From: Bordetella bronchialis
GTDB taxonomy: Bacteria > Pseudomonadota > Gammaproteobacteria > Burkholderiales > Burkholderiaceae_B
Direction: 5' to 3'
Length of the DNA stretch: 64,000 nucleotides
Assembly: GCF_001676705.1 (NCBI RefSeq)
Contig: NZ_CP016170.1
Coordinates: 2,790,001 to 2,854,000 of the forward strand
A program made the translations under genes and the position numbers. This document shows, piece by piece, positions 8,150 through 15,667 of this stretch. Under the pieces are notes generated by a model that was not told the origin of the DNA, searched no databases, and worked only from the letters and a program-made list of their open reading frames with translations. Each line of letters opens with the position of its first letter. Position 1 is the stretch's first letter.

Positions 8150-9706
8150 ATGACCCATCCCGTTCGCCCCGTCCGGCCCACGCGCCGCGCCTCACGCCGT
8201 CTTGCCGCCGCCGGATTGCTGGCGCTGGCCCTGCCGGGCGTGCAGGCCGAGGCCGCCAGTGGCGGCGCCAGCGGCCTGCACGACAATTTCTTCTGGCTGG
8301 GCCAGTTCAACAAGGCTTCCATCGTGATGACGACGGAACAGGGCATATTGCCGGCCGATATCGCGCAGAAGACGGCGCGCGCCGTGGCCCAGGTCATCGC
8401 GGAGGGCGACAAGCCCGGCGGCAAGCGGCCCGGCGACTACCTGCAGCTGGAGCCCATGATCGTCAAGATCGCCGGGCCGGACGCCACCCGCATGCATTCG
8501 GGGCGCAGCCGCCAGGACATCCTGGCCACCACGCGGCGCGTCATGCTGCGCGACCGCATGCTCGATCTTTACGAGGCGCTGAACCAGGCGCACGCGTCCG
8601 TCAACGCGCTGGCCGAGAAGTACGCCGACGCCATCGTCCCCGCCTATACCAATGGGGTGCAGGCGCAGCCGACCACCTACGGCCATTACCTGCTGGCGTT
8701 CTCCAGCGTGCTGGACCGCGATGCCGCGCGGCTCAGGGAAGCCTATGCCCGCGTCAACCTCAGCCCGATGGGCGCCGCGGCACTGGGGACGTCCAGCTTC
8801 CCCATCGACCGCAAGCGCCTGGCGGACCTGCTGGGCTTCGACGGCGTCGTGGACAATTCCTACGATGCGGCGCAGTTTTCGCAAATCGATGTCGGCGCCG
8901 AGGCCGCCAGCGTGGCCAGCACCATGGCGCTCAGCGTGGGGGCTTTCGTCCAGGACATCCACACCCAGTACCACCAGCCCAAGCCCTGGCTGATGCTGAC
9001 CGAAGGCAAGCTGACCGGCACCAGCAGCATCATGCCGCAGAAGCGCAACCCCTACGCCCTGAACGACGTGCGGCTGGCCGCGAGCGAGACGGTGGGCGAT
9101 GCGATGACGGCGCTGGTCGTGGCGCACAACGTCACCCCCGGCATGCCCGACTACAAGCGCGGCGAGGCCCAGGACGCGGTGGACGCCGCCACCGACATGT
9201 ACCTGAAGCTGGACGACATGCTGGGCGGCCTGGTGCTGAACCGCGAACGCGCGCTGGCCGAAGTGGACGCCGATTATTCGACCACCACCGAACTGGCCGA
9301 CGTGCTGCAGCGCGAGGCCAACGTGCCGTTCCGCATCGGCCATCACTTCGCCTCGGAGCTGGTCACCTACGGCAGGCAGAACAACCTGAAGCCGGCGGAC
9401 TTTCCCTATGCGGAGGCGCAGCGCATCTATGCGGCGTCCGCCAAGGCCAACGGCGTGGACAACGCCAAGCTGCCGCTGGACGAAGGGCGCTTCCGCCAGG
9501 TGCTCACGGCACAGAACATGATCGCCTCCAGCAAGGGGCAGGGCGGGCCGCAGCCGGCCGAAGTGGCGCGCATGCTCAGCGAAGCCAAGCAGCGCCTGTC
9601 CGCCGACGTGGCCTGGGTGCAGGCGGCGCGCGATCGCCTGACCGCCGCGCAGGACAACCTGGACCGCGCCTTCGACAACGTGGCGAACCCCATACCGAAG
9701 AAGTAA
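8150..9706 (+). CDS. Argininosuccinate-lyase-like protein of the fumarase/aspartase superfamily with an export signal
   Basis: A 518-residue protein of the argininosuccinate lyase (ASL)/fumarate lyase superfamily. Visible hallmarks are SGRSRQD (ASL: GRSRND), an AQPTTYGHY segment, and the superfamily signature loop GTSSIMPQKRNP with Ser292-Ser293. Two things are odd. First, the N terminus is basic, then hydrophobic, then ends in an Ala-rich cleavage region (RRLAAAGLLALALPGVQAEA), a clear signal peptide, whereas ASL is cytoplasmic. Second, the T-H-x-Q motif that supplies the catalytic His in ASL reads Y-T-N-G-V-Q here, with Asn168 in place of His. The protein may therefore be a periplasmic lyase with changed chemistry or a non-catalytic homologue. 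The start at 8150 follows an AGCAAGGA site; an in-frame ATG at 8129 is less likely. Confidence 0.8.
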   Translation: MTHPVRPVRPTRRASRRLAAAGLLALALPGVQAEAASGGASGLHDNFFWLGQFNKASIVMTTEQGILPADIAQKTARAVAQVIAEGDKPGGKRPGDYLQLEPMIVKIAGPDATRMHSGRSRQDILATTRRVMLRDRMLDLYEALNQAHASVNALAEKYADAIVPAYTNGVQAQPTTYGHYLLAFSSVLDRDAARLREAYARVNLSPMGAAALGTSSFPIDRKRLADLLGFDGVVDNSYDAAQFSQIDVGAEAASVASTMALSVGAFVQDIHTQYHQPKPWLMLTEGKLTGTSSIMPQKRNPYALNDVRLAASETVGDAMTALVVAHNVTPGMPDYKRGEAQDAVDAATDMYLKLDDMLGGLVLNRERALAEVDADYSTTTELADVLQREANVPFRIGHHFASELVTYGRQNNLKPADFPYAEAQRIYAASAKANGVDNAKLPLDEGRFRQVLTAQNMIASSKGQGGPQPAEVARMLSEAKQRLSADVAWVQAARDRLTAAQDNLDRAFDNVANPIPKK

Positions 9707-9726
9707 GGCCGGGCCGCCCGGGTATC

Positions 9727-9747
9727 GGCCGGCGCGATACGCCGGCC
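9727..9747. terminator. Stem-loop between convergent genes
   Basis: GGCCGGCG (9727-9734) pairs perfectly with CGCCGGCC (9740-9747) around a CGATA loop. It lies between the stop of the lyase-like gene and the stop of the converging LysR gene, a position suited to a bidirectional terminator. No long T-run is present. Confidence 0.5.
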
Positions 9748-9752
9748 CGCGC

Positions 9753-10649
9753 TCACACGGCCTTGGCGATCAGGTCGCGCAGCCAGGCATGGGCGGGATC
9801 GCGATGCACCCGTTCGTGCCACAGCATCGCCATCTCGAAGCCCGGTATGTCGACGGGCGGTTCGACGACCCGCAGGGCCGCATGGCCGCGCACCAGGCGC
9901 TCGGGCACCATCGCGACAAGATCGGTGGTGGCCAGCACCGATTCAAGGAACAGGAAATGCGGTACCGACAGCGCGACATGCCGCGTCACGCCCACGCGCG
10001 CCAGCGCCGCATCCGTCACACCGTGAAAGCCGCCGCCGTCGGGCGATACGATGGCATGGTCCAGCTTGCAGAACCGCGCCAGCGTCGGCCGGCGCTTCAG
10101 GGCGGGATGCCCATGGCGCCCCGCCAGGACATAGCGTTCGACGAACAGCGGGCGGCGGCGCAGCCCGGGTGGGGCTTCCGTGCCGATATGGAAGGCCAGG
10201 TCCAGCAGGCCCTGGTCCAGCTGGCGCGCGAGCGCGGGCGGATTCAGTTCCAGCACGGCCAGCCGGGTACGCGGCGCCGCCGCGCGAAGCCGGCGCATGG
10301 CGGGGAGCAGGATCGTCGACTCGCCGTAGTCCGAGGCCGCCACGCGCCAGGTTTGCGTGGCCTGCGCGGGATCGAAGGGGCGGGATGGGGCAACCGCCCG
10401 GCCCAGGGCCTGCAAAGCCTGGTGGAGCGGTTCGCGTAATTCCTCGGCCCTGGCCGTGGGCCGCATGCCGCGCGGCCCGGGCAGCAGCAGCGGATCGCCG
10501 AAAGCCTCGCGCAGGCGGGCGAGCTGCACGCTCACCGCCGGTTGTGACAGATGCAGGCGTTCAGCCGCGCGGGTGACGTTGTGCTCGGCCAGCAGGGCGT
10601 CCAGCGTCAGCAGCAGGTTCAGGTCCAGCCGCCGCAAGGAATTGTCCAT
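9753..10649 (-). CDS. LysR-family transcriptional regulator
   Basis: A 298-residue LysR-type regulator. The N-terminal winged helix-turn-helix is textbook (LDLNLLLTLDALLAEHNVTRAAERLHLSQPAVSVQLARLREAFGD, shown here only by its ends: LDLNLLLTLDALL to LREAFGDPLLL), followed by a linker helix and a periplasmic-binding-like effector domain. It is transcribed divergently from the flavin oxidoreductase at 10736, sharing an 86-bp intergenic region that holds a GAATTC-N3-GAATTC symmetry, so control of that neighbour is the natural inference. The subgroup resembles NodD/PcaQ-like regulators of the 'MDNSLRRLDLNLL' type often found beside oxidoreductases. The effector is unknown; many relatives respond to quinones or aromatic compounds. 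Confidence 0.93.
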   Translation of the reverse strand: MDNSLRRLDLNLLLTLDALLAEHNVTRAAERLHLSQPAVSVQLARLREAFGDPLLLPGPRGMRPTARAEELREPLHQALQALGRAVAPSRPFDPAQATQTWRVAASDYGESTILLPAMRRLRAAAPRTRLAVLELNPPALARQLDQGLLDLAFHIGTEAPPGLRRRPLFVERYVLAGRHGHPALKRRPTLARFCKLDHAIVSPDGGGFHGVTDAALARVGVTRHVALSVPHFLFLESVLATTDLVAMVPERLVRGHAALRVVEPPVDIPGFEMAMLWHERVHRDPAHAWLRDLIAKAV

Positions 10650-10660
10650 GGCAATACCTG

Positions 10661-10675
10661 GAATTCTGGGAATTC
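10661..10675. promoter_or_regulatory. Candidate LysR operator between divergent genes
   Basis: GAATTC-TGG-GAATTC is a perfect 15-base symmetric element (odd centre) 12 bp upstream of the LysR start and 61 bp upstream of the divergent oxidoreductase start. The T-N11-A core typical of LysR sites can be fitted in it. The function is inferred from position and symmetry only. Confidence 0.4.
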
Positions 10676-10735
10676 ATTTCTACTATATCGCAGGCCGGCC
10701 TATCGTGTGCCCATCGCGTCATGGAGCACCGTATC

Positions 10736-11542
10736 GTGAAAGTCCTTATCGTTTACGCCCACCCCGAACCGCGTTCCTTGAACGGCGCGCTGAAGGAATT
10801 CGCCGTGGAACATCTGCGCAGCGCCGGCCACGAGGTCGAGGTGTCGGATCTTTATGCCATGCAATGGAAGGCCGCCCTGGATAGTGCCGACAACACCGCC
10901 AGGGCGGCCGGCACGCGCTTCGATCCCTCGCTGGATTCCAGGCTGGCCTACGAGAACGGCACCCAGGCGCCGGATATCGCGCGCGAGCAGGACAAGCTGC
11001 GCTGGGCGGATGCGCTGATCCTGCAGTTTCCGCTGTGGTGGTTCTCCATGCCGGCCATCCTGAAGGGCTGGGTGGAGCGCGTGTATGCCTGCGGATTCGC
11101 CTACGGCGTGGGCGAGCACTCCGACACGCATTGGGGCGACCGCTATGGCGAGGGCATGCTGGCCGGTAAACGGGCCATGCTGGTCGTGACGGCCGGGGGC
11201 TGGGAGTCGCACTACGCGCCGCGCGGCATCAACGGTCCCATCGACGACATCCTGTTTCCCATCCACCACGGGATCCTGTACTACCCGGGCTTCGACGTGC
11301 TGCCGCCCTATGTGATCTACCGCACCGGCCGCATGGACAGTGAACGCTATGCCCGGATCCGGCTGGGACTGGGGCAAAGGCTGGACGCCCTGTGGACCAC
11401 GCCTCCCATCCCGTTCCGGCGGCAGAACCACGGCGACTACCTGATCCCCGAACTGACGCTGCGGCCCGGCCTGGCGCCGGGCGGGGCCGGCTTCGGCATC
11501 CACGTGGATGCCCAGGCAGGGGCCAGCGTCGACAGGCCCTAG
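10736..11542 (+). CDS. NAD(P)H-dependent flavin oxidoreductase (flavodoxin-like fold, NQO/MdaB type)
   Basis: A flavodoxin-fold quinone/NAD(P)H oxidoreductase (Flavodoxin_2 family). The N terminus KVLIVYAHPEPRSLNGALK is the FMN/FAD phosphate-binding loop, and LQFPLWWFSMPAILKGWVERV is the family's flavin-contact segment. I choose the GTG at 10736 (268 residues) because it has a GGAG site at 10723-10726 and gives the usual MKVLIVYAHPEP start. The ATG at 10721 adds five residues and lacks a ribosome site. Enzymes of this family carry out two-electron reduction of quinones or related electrophiles. The divergent LysR gene is the likely regulator. The C-terminal 40 residues extend beyond the core fold and end close to the converging ABC operon. 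Confidence 0.88.
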   Translation: MKVLIVYAHPEPRSLNGALKEFAVEHLRSAGHEVEVSDLYAMQWKAALDSADNTARAAGTRFDPSLDSRLAYENGTQAPDIAREQDKLRWADALILQFPLWWFSMPAILKGWVERVYACGFAYGVGEHSDTHWGDRYGEGMLAGKRAMLVVTAGGWESHYAPRGINGPIDDILFPIHHGILYYPGFDVLPPYVIYRTGRMDSERYARIRLGLGQRLDALWTTPPIPFRRQNHGDYLIPELTLRPGLAPGGAGFGIHVDAQAGASVDRP

Positions 11543-12318
11543 GCGTCGCGGTCGCCGCGCGATTCCCAGAACACCACGCGGCGATGCACCTGCCGCATCA
11601 GCATGGACCCGGCCAGGCCGATCACCGCCAGCAGCAGCACGCCGGCGAACATGGTGGACAGGCTCATGCTGACCGAGGCCGAGGCGATCAGATAGCCCAG
11701 GCCCTCTTGCGCGGACAGGAATTCGCCCACCACCGCGCCGATCAGCGCCATCGCCACGCCGATCTGCAGGCCGGAAAAAATATCGCCGGCCGCGGCGGGC
11801 AGTTTGACGTGCAGCAACAGGTAGGCCCGCGAGGCCGAGAACGCCCGGCAGGCATCCAGCAGCTCGCTGTCCGTGCGCTTGATGCCGTTGATCGTGTTGA
11901 CGAACAGCGGAAAGAAACACACCAGCGCGACCAGCACCACCTTGGACGACATGCCGAAGCCGAACCACACCAGGATGATGGGCCCCAGGGCGACCTTGGG
12001 CATGGCTTGCAGGCCGACCAGCAGCGGGTACAGGAAGCGTTCGAAAGTGCGCGATTCGGCCAGCAGGGCGCCCAGCAGTACCGCCAGGCCGCAGCCGATG
12101 GCGTAGCCGGCCAGCGATTCCGCCAGCGTGGCCCAGATGTGCGGCCATAGCGTGCCGCTGGCGAAGCCGTCGTACAGCGCGCGGAACACCGCCGCGGGCG
12201 GCGGCAGCAGGTAGTCCGGGATGGCGAAGGCCTGGATGGCCCAATGCCAGGCGGCGATCAGCACCGCAAGGCTGATCAGGGGATAGAGAAAGGATGTGAT
12301 GTCCAGGCGTTTCAACAT
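11539..12318 (-). CDS. ABC transporter permease 2 (SsuC/TauC type)
   Basis: A 259-residue permease of the nitrate/sulfonate/taurine type. About six membrane helices are present with the EAA-loop signature near the middle (ESLAGYAIGCGLAVLLGALLA, and the coupling region LVGLQAMPKVALGPIILVWF). The start at 12318 overlaps the stop of the upstream ATPase gene (TAATG), so translation is coupled. It is the last gene of the eleven-gene operon that begins with the GntR regulator at 22235. It pairs with the ATPase at 12318-13085 and most likely with the receptor at 14493-15566. The final residues overlap the end of the convergent oxidoreductase gene by four bases. Confidence 0.9.
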   Translation of the reverse strand: MLKRLDITSFLYPLISLAVLIAAWHWAIQAFAIPDYLLPPPAAVFRALYDGFASGTLWPHIWATLAESLAGYAIGCGLAVLLGALLAESRTFERFLYPLLVGLQAMPKVALGPIILVWFGFGMSSKVVLVALVCFFPLFVNTINGIKRTDSELLDACRAFSASRAYLLLHVKLPAAAGDIFSGLQIGVAMALIGAVVGEFLSAQEGLGYLIASASVSMSLSTMFAGVLLLAVIGLAGSMLMRQVHRRVVFWESRGDRDA

Positions 12319-13085
12319 TACGCCGTCTCCGCATGGGTGAAATGCCGGCGCAGGTGCTGGCATGCGGCATTGAAGGCCGCGTCGCCCAGCGTGTCCAGGG
12401 TGCGCGGGCGCGGCAGGTCGGGACGGTAGTCCTCGATGATGCGGCCGGGGCGGGGCGACATGACCAGCACCCGGTCGGCCAGGAACACTGCTTCCGGAAT
12501 GCTGTGCGTGATGAACAGCACGGACTTGCGCTGGGTGCTCCAGATGCGTTGCAGCTCCAGCGTCAGCGCCTCGCGTGTCAGGGCGTCCAGGGCGGCGAAG
12601 GGCTCGTCCATCAGCAGCAGGTCGGGATCGGGAAGCAGCATGCGGGCAATGCCCACGCGCTGCTGCATGCCGCCGGAGAGTTCGCCGGGATAGTTGCCCG
12701 CGAAGCCGCCCAGCGACACCAGCTCCAGCAGGGACAGTGCGCGTTCGCGCGCCGGCCGGGCCGGCAGGTTCATGGTGCGGGCAGGCAGCAGGACGTTGTC
12801 CAGCACCGTCTTCCACGGCAGGAGGTTGGGTTTCTGGAACACCACGCCGGCGCGGCGGCTGGGACGCACGACGGTCTCGCCGCCCAGGCGTACCTCGCCT
12901 TGGGTCGGATGCAACAGGCCGGCGGCCAGTTTCAGCAGCGTGGACTTGCCGCAACCGGAAGGGCCCAGCACCGCGACGAATTCACCGGGCGCGATGTCCA
13001 GGTCGATATCGGCCAGCGCCTGGATGCGGCCGCGCCGCGTGGGGTAGGTCAGGCCGACGCCCTTGAAGCTCAGGGCGGCGCTCAT
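12318..13085 (-). CDS. ABC transporter ATP-binding protein 2 (SsuB/TauB type)
   Basis: A 255-residue ABC ATPase of the nitrate/sulfonate/taurine importer class. Walker A is GPSGCGKST, the Q-loop is in VVFQKPNLLPW, the ABC signature is LSGGMQQR, Walker B is DLLLMDEPF followed by the D-loop ALD, and the switch His is in ITHS. The start at 13085 (MSAALSFKGVGLTYP) is chosen over an upstream in-frame ATG at 13172, which would run back into the hydrolase gene and adds a non-homologous Pro/Arg-rich tail. It energises the permease encoded immediately downstream. It is the second complete ATPase of this operon; the other lies at 20653-21492. Confidence 0.92.
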   Translation of the reverse strand: MSAALSFKGVGLTYPTRRGRIQALADIDLDIAPGEFVAVLGPSGCGKSTLLKLAAGLLHPTQGEVRLGGETVVRPSRRAGVVFQKPNLLPWKTVLDNVLLPARTMNLPARPARERALSLLELVSLGGFAGNYPGELSGGMQQRVGIARMLLPDPDLLLMDEPFAALDALTREALTLELQRIWSTQRKSVLFITHSIPEAVFLADRVLVMSPRPGRIIEDYRPDLPRPRTLDTLGDAAFNAACQHLRRHFTHAETA

Positions 13086-13155
13086 GCCTGTGCCCCGCGG
13101 CGCGGTGCGGGCGGGCGATGGCGCGTGCCGCGGGCCGGCTGGCTGGACCGGCCGG

Positions 13156-14496
13156 TCATGCGGCACCCCCATGCGCGGCTACCGCCGCGGCCAGGAAGCG
13201 CTGGACGGCGTCCCAGGACTGCCGGTTGGCCCGCGCATTGGCTTCGGGCGTGCCGCCGCCGGTCAGCACCACGCCCGCCACCGGGTGGGGCTTGGCGATC
13301 AGCGTGGTGGGCACGTTGGGCAGGCCGATGGCATGGCCCGCGCCATGGCCGCACACGTGCTCCACGGGCCAGCGGTGTCCGTGCCGCGACAGCGTGGCCG
13401 CGATCTGTTCGCTGAACAGGGTGGATGGCCAGAAACCGTCGTCGGTACCGGAGACCAGCATGACGGGCCCGCGGATGTCTTCCACCGCGATGCGGGCCGC
13501 GGCCACGGATGCCGGGTCGCGCAGCGGCGTATGGAAGGCCGGCGCCTGGCGCACCGGCTGGCCGTCGTCGCGGGTCTGGTTGAAGGCCGCCCAGTCCGCC
13601 TGGGGATTGTCCTGCCAGACATTGCGCAGGGGTGCGCCTTGCCAGGTCCAGGTGGGCGAGTCGGGCGCCTCGCCCGGCGCGCCGGCGCGCAAGGTGCCAT
13701 GGACGACCGCGCTGGGCACGTAGGCGATGGCCGCGTTGACCAGCTCGGGAAAGCGCGAGGCCAGCAGCAGCGTGAGTTCGCCGCCGCGCGACTGGCCGGT
13801 TACCGCGACGAAGCCGCGCGCCGGATCCAGCCTGGCGCGCGTCCAATGCAGCGCGCGCTGGAAGTATTCCAGCGGCGTGCGCGAGATATGCGCCGGCAGG
13901 CCCGGCGCCTTGAAGTAGCCCAGCGCGAAGGCGGTGTAGCCATGGGCCGCGTACAGCGCGGCACGCTGGCGCGGAATGCCGCCGCCCGAGCCGTTCAGTA
14001 CCATGATGACGGGACGCGGGCCGCCGCCGGCGGGACGGAAGACCGTGCCCACCAGACCGTCCTCGTCGACTTCCTGGCGCGTCACGCCGTCCACGATGTA
14101 GCGCTGCACCAGCGTGGCATGGGCGCTGGCCCGCCCGTCGGCGCTCTCGGCGTCGATGGCGATGGCCAGGGTGTCGGTTTCGTCGGTGCGCTCGGGGTCG
14201 GTGGGCGCCTGCGTGCGCTTCATGGCCCACACCAGGGCCATGGCATCGGCGCTTTCCCAATCGCCGGCGTCCGGGGCCTGGCGGTCCAGGTCTATGGTGC
14301 CGTCGGGCCCGGCGCTGTAGGTGGCCTGGCTTTGCCAGATGCTGCCGTCCGGGTGCCGCAGCTCGGCGCGCACGCGCACCGGCCCGGCGGGAAAGCCGCC
14401 AAGGACAATGCGGCGTGCCACGTCCAGCGCGGCGTCGGCGGGCTCCACCCGCAGCGTGGCGCGCGCCGCGCCCGGTTCTTGCGGAAGACTGCTCAT
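13156..14496 (-). CDS. Acyl-CoA thioester hydrolase/BAAT-type alpha/beta hydrolase
   Basis: A 446-residue protein with two domains. Residues about 10-140 form a beta-sandwich like the acyl-CoA thioesterase/bile-acid-CoA N-terminal domain. From about 150 onward there is an alpha/beta hydrolase of the BAAT C-terminal type, with an oxyanion region NGSGGGIP, the nucleophile elbow GQSRGG around Ser236, an acid in SGTDDGFWP and a late His in CGHGAGHAIGLP. In eukaryotic relatives the nucleophile is often Cys; here it is Ser, which favours hydrolysis over acyl transfer. The start overlaps the stop of the upstream receptor gene (ATGA at 14493-14496). Together with the acyl-CoA ligase and PaaI-type protein of the same operon it suggests CoA-ester turnover of the imported compound. 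The substrate is unknown. Confidence 0.85.
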   Translation of the reverse strand: MSSLPQEPGAARATLRVEPADAALDVARRIVLGGFPAGPVRVRAELRHPDGSIWQSQATYSAGPDGTIDLDRQAPDAGDWESADAMALVWAMKRTQAPTDPERTDETDTLAIAIDAESADGRASAHATLVQRYIVDGVTRQEVDEDGLVGTVFRPAGGGPRPVIMVLNGSGGGIPRQRAALYAAHGYTAFALGYFKAPGLPAHISRTPLEYFQRALHWTRARLDPARGFVAVTGQSRGGELTLLLASRFPELVNAAIAYVPSAVVHGTLRAGAPGEAPDSPTWTWQGAPLRNVWQDNPQADWAAFNQTRDDGQPVRQAPAFHTPLRDPASVAAARIAVEDIRGPVMLVSGTDDGFWPSTLFSEQIAATLSRHGHRWPVEHVCGHGAGHAIGLPNVPTTLIAKPHPVAGVVLTGGGTPEANARANRQSWDAVQRFLAAAVAAHGGAA

Positions 14497-15566
14497 TGCG
14501 CCGCCTTTGCCTGCGCGCGTACCGCGTTGGCGTCGAAATCGTTGATCTGCTTGATGAACTCGTTGGAGAAGATCTTGTCCACCGGCACGTCGGCCGAGGG
14601 GTACTCGCCCGCGGCGGCCATGGCCTGGATGCCGGCCTGGATCGCTTTCAAGTCGTAGTAGCCGGGCACGCGCGGCTGGCCCGACGGCGTGTACAGCACG
14701 CGCTGCAGGCGGCGGCTGAGCAGCGTGGCCTGGTCCTTCAGCGCCTGGGCCTCGTCGCCCGCCGGCTTGGATTGCGGGTTGGCGCGCCAGAAGGCCTTGA
14801 CGCAGAACTCCGGGTTGGCCGAGCACGCCACCTGGGCCTTGGTGTAGGCGCGGGCGAAGCGCACCATCAGGTCGGGATGGTCGCGGAAGGTATCGACATG
14901 CGCGATGAAGCCGTTGCCGGCCGTTTCGGCGAACACGGCGGGATAGGCGATGCGGCGGATGGGCGTGCCGGACATCTCCAGCATGTCGTTCCAGCTGCTG
15001 TTGAAGTTCAGCGCTTCCACCTTGCCGGTCTTCAATGCCTGGAAGCCGGCGGCCAGCGCGCCCACCGCCACGTAGTCGACGTCCTTGCCCGGCGTCAGGC
15101 CGGCCGTGCGCAGCGCGGCGCGGCCGCCGGGGATGGTGCCCCAGGTGAGCGCGCCCACGCCGATCTCCTTGCCCTTGAAGTCGGCCAGCGTCTTGACGGG
15201 GGAATTCGCCAGCACCGCGAACTCCATGGTGTTGCCGGGCACGCCGTTGTAGAAGTAGCGCAGGGGCAGGACGTCCTTGCCGGTGAAATAGCTGGAGATC
15301 ACCGGCTCGGAGGTCGGATAGCCGAAGGTCACCCGCTTATTGGCCACCTGCGGCAGCAGGGCGCCCGCACCCTGGAACACGATGGTCTTGACCGACAGGT
15401 TCTCCTGCTTGAAGTACCCCAGTTCGTCGGCCGCGGCGTAGGGCGCGCCGTCGTGCACGGCCGGCGGGATGGCCAGGGCGACGGTGACTTCATCCAGGGC
15501 GAAGGCCGGCGTGGCGGCCAGCGCGGCCACCAGGCCGCCCAGCGCGCATACAGTGGAAAGACGCAT
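14493..15566 (-). CDS. ABC transporter substrate-binding protein 2 (NMT1/SsuA-like)
   Basis: A 357-residue periplasmic receptor. The N terminus MRLSTVCALGGLVAALAATPAFA is a signal peptide with an AxA cleavage site. The mature part has the NMT1/THI5-like bilobed fold, with DELGYFKQENLSVKTIVFQG early and the hinge segment KGKEIGVGALTWGTIPGG. Relatives bind sulfonates, nitrilotriacetate-like anions, pyrimidine precursors or aromatic carboxylates. It is the second receptor of the operon and is closest to ATPase 2 and permease 2. It lies between the acyl-CoA ligase (101 bp upstream) and the BAAT hydrolase (4-bp overlap). The ligand cannot be told from sequence alone. Confidence 0.88.
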   Translation of the reverse strand: MRLSTVCALGGLVAALAATPAFALDEVTVALAIPPAVHDGAPYAAADELGYFKQENLSVKTIVFQGAGALLPQVANKRVTFGYPTSEPVISSYFTGKDVLPLRYFYNGVPGNTMEFAVLANSPVKTLADFKGKEIGVGALTWGTIPGGRAALRTAGLTPGKDVDYVAVGALAAGFQALKTGKVEALNFNSSWNDMLEMSGTPIRRIAYPAVFAETAGNGFIAHVDTFRDHPDLMVRFARAYTKAQVACSANPEFCVKAFWRANPQSKPAGDEAQALKDQATLLSRRLQRVLYTPSGQPRVPGYYDLKAIQAGIQAMAAAGEYPSADVPVDKIFSNEFIKQINDFDANAVRAQAKAAQ

Positions 15567-15667
15567 GGAAAGTCCTTGCAAAACGGGTGGAAGGTCAGGG
15601 GCGCGGCCGGAGCGCCGCGATGGCGCCGGGCCGCGCGCCCGTTCATCGTATAAACCGCCGGCCGCGT

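Noticed and set aside
13063..14658. A 531-codon plus-strand frame.
   Set aside because: It is antisense to the BAAT-type hydrolase, which has a full catalytic pattern.
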